DNA of 64,000 nt, from positions 1 through 64,000 of the forward strand of contig JACTUC010000007.1 of NCBI GenBank assembly GCA_015660995.1, read 5' to 3'. Below the pieces are notes generated by a model. That model did no database searches, was not told the DNA's origin, and saw only the letters and a list, made by a program, of their open reading frames with translations. Positions 61,692 to 64,000 of the stretch are shown one piece after another; within the stretch, counting starts at the first letter, position 1; each line of letters starts with the position of its first letter. The position numbers and the translations under genes were made by a program. This DNA is from Candidatus Methanomethylicaceae archaeon (GTDB lineage Archaea; Thermoproteota; Methanomethylicia; Methanomethylicales; Methanomethylicaceae).

Positions 61692-63308
61692 ATGGCAATG
61701 TCAGAGGGTCATTGGGTAAAAGGCATCGCTGACGAGATAATCGGGCGCGGGGACGAGAAGATAGTCGTCCACACCGGCAAGACCCCCTCGGGTCCGATCC
61801 ACATTGGCGCAGAGCGCGAGCAATTCATATGCAGCGCCATACAGAAGGAACTGACGCGTCGCGGGCTTGAATCCACTTTCAACTTCATAATCGACTCCTA
61901 TGACCCCATCAAGTCCATCCCTGTAGGCGTAAAGGTTCCAATTGGCTTTGAGGAGAACATAGGCAAGCCTCTCTCAGATGTCCCCGACCCGCTTGGGTGC
62001 CATGAGAGCTATGCAGTGCACTACGCTGACGAGTTCGTGCAGTGCCAGAGCCGTCTTGGGCTCTCCCCCAACGTGATCTACTCCCACGTGCTGTATCAGC
62101 AGAAGGAGATGAAGGACGCGATCAGGACAGTCCTCGCACGCCTTGACGAGCTCAGGATAATCAGGAAACGGTTCATCCAGGAGGAAGGTGAAAATTCCGC
62201 CGACGACTGGAACCCGGTCATGGTGGTCTGCGATAACTGTGGCAAGATCGCCTCAAAGAAGAAAGAGGTCGCACCCAACAGGGTCACATCATGGGACCTC
62301 AGAAAGGATGAGGTAAGCTACTTATGCACGAGCTGCGGCTACCAGGGCACAGGCAGCATAAGCGGAACCCGCCTCAAGCTCAGCTGGAGGGTGGACTGGG
62401 CTGCCAAGTGGGCTGTCTTCAAGGTTACGTGCGAGCCAGCCGGCAAGGACCACTGCGTCAAGGACGGTGCATACGACATGGGTCTCGAGGTCTGCTCGAA
62501 GATCTTTGGCTACCGCGGGCCATTGCGGGTTTCATACGAATGGCTGACGCTGGGCGACCGCGCAATGAAGACGCACAAGGGCATAACATTCACGCCGACA
62601 GAATGGCTGAGGATCGCCCCTCCCGAGCCGCTAAGGTACCTAATCCTTTCTGCTGATTTGATGAGGCACGTTTCATTCCTTCCGGAGAGGATTCCCGATC
62701 TCGTCGACAACTTCGACAGGCTCGAGCGCATATATTATGGCAGCGAACCCCCTTCTGGGAATGAGAGCATAAAGTACATGAGGGATCTCTACGAGATCTG
62801 CACAGTCACCAACCACTCTTCGCAACCAGGGCGCATACCATACCGGTTCTGCGTCTACATGGTGCAGCTCGAGGGTCTCTTCACATCTGGAGGTATCATC
62901 TCAAAGTCAGCAGACTATCTCTCCAAGCTCATCGGGAGACCCGCTACGGAGGAGGAGCGCGAGGACATGAGGGCGCGCCTCACGAATGCAAAGAACTGGG
63001 TGGAATCGTACGCGCCGCCAAACCTGAAGTTCCAGATCTCCACCGAGGCTCCATCTTACAAACCAAAATCGGATGAAGAGAGGGCATTCATCGGTGCCGT
63101 CATCAAGCTGCTCGAGAAGGATCTCAAAGAGGACGACCTGCAGAATGAAATCTTCAATGTTGCTAGGTCCCTGGGCTTGGAGATTGGTGAAGCCTTTAGC
63201 TTGATCTATCGGATTCTCTTGGGTTCTGAGAGGGGACCAAGGTTGGCTCCGCTCCTTATGGCACTAGACAGAGATTGGCTCCTCGATAGGCTGAGATCCG
63301 TCATCTAG
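61692..63308 (+). CDS. lysS: Lysyl-tRNA synthetase, class I
   Basis: A 538-residue class I LysRS, the archaeal type unrelated to bacterial LysS. The HIGH-type motif is HTGKTPSGPIHIGAERE near residue 28; a zinc-binding CDNCGKIA...CTSCGYQG lies near 190; and the second motif is DRAMKTHKGITFTPTEW near 290, where most relatives have KMSxSKGN. The rest of the protein is regular. It follows the HD gene after 3 bases. Confidence 0.94.
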   Translation: MAMSEGHWVKGIADEIIGRGDEKIVVHTGKTPSGPIHIGAEREQFICSAIQKELTRRGLESTFNFIIDSYDPIKSIPVGVKVPIGFEENIGKPLSDVPDPLGCHESYAVHYADEFVQCQSRLGLSPNVIYSHVLYQQKEMKDAIRTVLARLDELRIIRKRFIQEEGENSADDWNPVMVVCDNCGKIASKKKEVAPNRVTSWDLRKDEVSYLCTSCGYQGTGSISGTRLKLSWRVDWAAKWAVFKVTCEPAGKDHCVKDGAYDMGLEVCSKIFGYRGPLRVSYEWLTLGDRAMKTHKGITFTPTEWLRIAPPEPLRYLILSADLMRHVSFLPERIPDLVDNFDRLERIYYGSEPPSGNESIKYMRDLYEICTVTNHSSQPGRIPYRFCVYMVQLEGLFTSGGIISKSADYLSKLIGRPATEEEREDMRARLTNAKNWVESYAPPNLKFQISTEAPSYKPKSDEERAFIGAVIKLLEKDLKEDDLQNEIFNVARSLGLEIGEAFSLIYRILLGSERGPRLAPLLMALDRDWLLDRLRSVI

Positions 63309-63354
63309 CCATCATGCATTCGCTCCAATTTCAGGGCGTTCTCTATTGATTAAA

Positions 63355-63456
63355 TGGCGCCGGGGAAGGGATTCGAACCCTTGCTCCCCAGAAGAGGAAC
63401 CGGCTCTCCAGTGCATTATCTCAAGGCCGGCGCCTTAACCGCTCAGCCACCCCGGC
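63355..63456 (-). tRNA. tRNA-Ser (TGA) with a 14-nt intron at 37/38
   Basis: A class II tRNA on the minus strand. The acceptor is GCCGGGG/CCCCGGC and the T arm AAGGG-TTCGAAT-CCCTT, with G73 and encoded CCA (63357-63355). The anticodon stem CCGGC pairs with GCCGG when 14 nt (63419-63406) are removed, leaving loop CTTGAGA with anticodon TGA. The intron is very short. Confidence 0.88.
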
Positions 63457-63493
63457 TCAAGAAGAATATGCGCCGATGCTATCTAAAGCTTTT

Positions 63494-64000
63494 TCATATT
63501 GGCATAAACGTCGGTTTGGAGTCTGTAGCAACGTTACCCGGCTCTCCCAGTTGCAACACTACATCCTTTGGTAGCGCAAAGAGAGCGGAATGCGCTTCGC
63601 CTCTGTAGTACTTGAGCGGGATCCCCCTCCTTTTTATCTCCTGATCCACATTGCCGGCTCCGAGTCCCCTAGGATCCCGCCCCTTTGTTCCATAAACGAA
63701 CCCCCAGGAAGAGTCGTATGCTGGCACCCACACATGATATCCCCCAGCCCTGCCGAAGACCTTCTTTATGGTCCTGAAGAGTGTCGCGAAGCAGTGGATG
63801 CTGTAATAAGTCGAAGTTGCCTGCGTCACCAGCATCCCACCAGCTCTAAGCTTGGCAAGGGCGCTCTCGTAGAATTCCTTTGTGTAGAGTAGCTGCCCGG
63901 GCCCCCCTTCCAGGGGATCGGTCACGTCCATGATGATCAGGTCAAACTTCCCAGCGCAACTCTCGACAAACCTCCTCCCGTCTGCCACTATCACGTCTGT
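63494..64000 (-). CDS. Spermidine synthase-like polyamine aminopropyltransferase (5' end cut by window edge)
   Basis: The last 168 residues of an enzyme that adds aminopropyl groups to a polyamine. FDLIIMDVTDPLEGGPGQLLYTKEFYE includes the catalytic Asp (seen as MDVTDPLEG and LLYTKEFYE), and YSIHCFATLFRTIKKVF and PLKYYRGEAHSALFALP follow the family pattern. The frame continues past the right edge without a start. Substrate (putrescine, agmatine or others) not determined. Confidence 0.85.
   Translation of the reverse strand, partial: TDVIVADGRRFVESCAGKFDLIIMDVTDPLEGGPGQLLYTKEFYESALAKLRAGGMLVTQATSTYYSIHCFATLFRTIKKVFGRAGGYHVWVPAYDSSWGFVYGTKGRDPRGLGAGNVDQEIKRRGIPLKYYRGEAHSALFALPKDVVLQLGEPGNVATDSKPTFMPI

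Noticed and set aside
1-64000. CRISPR array or defence island
   Set aside because: No regularly spaced repeats, Cas, restriction or toxin genes were recognised anywhere in the window.

Overview
The window is a stretch of archaeal chromosome. It carries archaeal or archaeo-eukaryotic informational genes on almost every kilobase: both primase subunits, PCNA, a GINS subunit, TFS, RNA polymerase subunits L and F, exosome Csl4, aIF2-alpha, aIF5A, SRP54, Nop10, Nob1, Pus10, TrmY, Dph2 and ribosomal proteins of the e-type. It also has archaeal metabolism: CDP-archaeol synthase, pantoate kinase, phosphopantothenate synthetase, an MptE-type pterin enzyme and class I lysyl-tRNA synthetase. Three tRNA genes are present, two with introns at the canonical 37/38 position and all with an encoded CCA. 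RadB and TrmY lean euryarchaeal, while the nop10/aIF2a/S27e/L44e/GINS/primase/PCNA chain is shared widely. The lineage cannot be fixed from these genes alone. Base composition looks balanced to slightly GC-rich by eye, with AT-richer islands. Many genes appear to start with TTG preceded by a strong ribosome-binding site.

Layout. 1-13 kb is accessory: the N-terminal part of a carrier-protein/thioesterase didomain, a large GT-C-like membrane protein, tRNA-Asp, an RNase H-fold protein, radB and carS. These are followed by two tandem copies of a divergent pair, an MHS-type transporter and an AMP-forming acyl ligase. 13-18.3 kb is a nearly complete archaeal coenzyme A pathway (coaBC, pantoate kinase, phosphopantothenate synthetase, panE, panB). 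18.7-21.4 kb is argGH. 21.4-30 kb holds topA, small zinc proteins, mptE, gcvH, an ATP-NAD kinase and ileS. AglB follows at 30-32 kb. 32-46 kb is one long minus-strand information-processing block running from pus10 down to nop10. 46-49 kb holds trmY, srp54 and aIF5A. 49-53.6 kb is a LUD/iron-sulfur module, a second NAD kinase, nob1 and a LysR regulator. 53.8-64 kb contains an NSUN methyltransferase, moaE, cysS, a GNAT protein, several small uncharacterised proteins, a PAS histidine kinase, an HD protein, lysS, tRNA-Leu, tRNA-Ser and a cut-off spermidine synthase.

How the parts connect. Acyl ligases and a carrier protein both depend on CoA, and the CoA genes lie next to them. Pus10 and TrmY act in sequence on position 54 of tRNA. 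The primase, GINS, PCNA and TFS genes link replication and transcription to the translation genes of the same block.

The most unusual region is 6.3-12.9 kb. The second transporter/ligase unit starts with a fragment of the 3' end of carS that differs from the intact carS mostly at synonymous sites. This suggests that the second unit came from a related genome by recombination rather than by simple local duplication.
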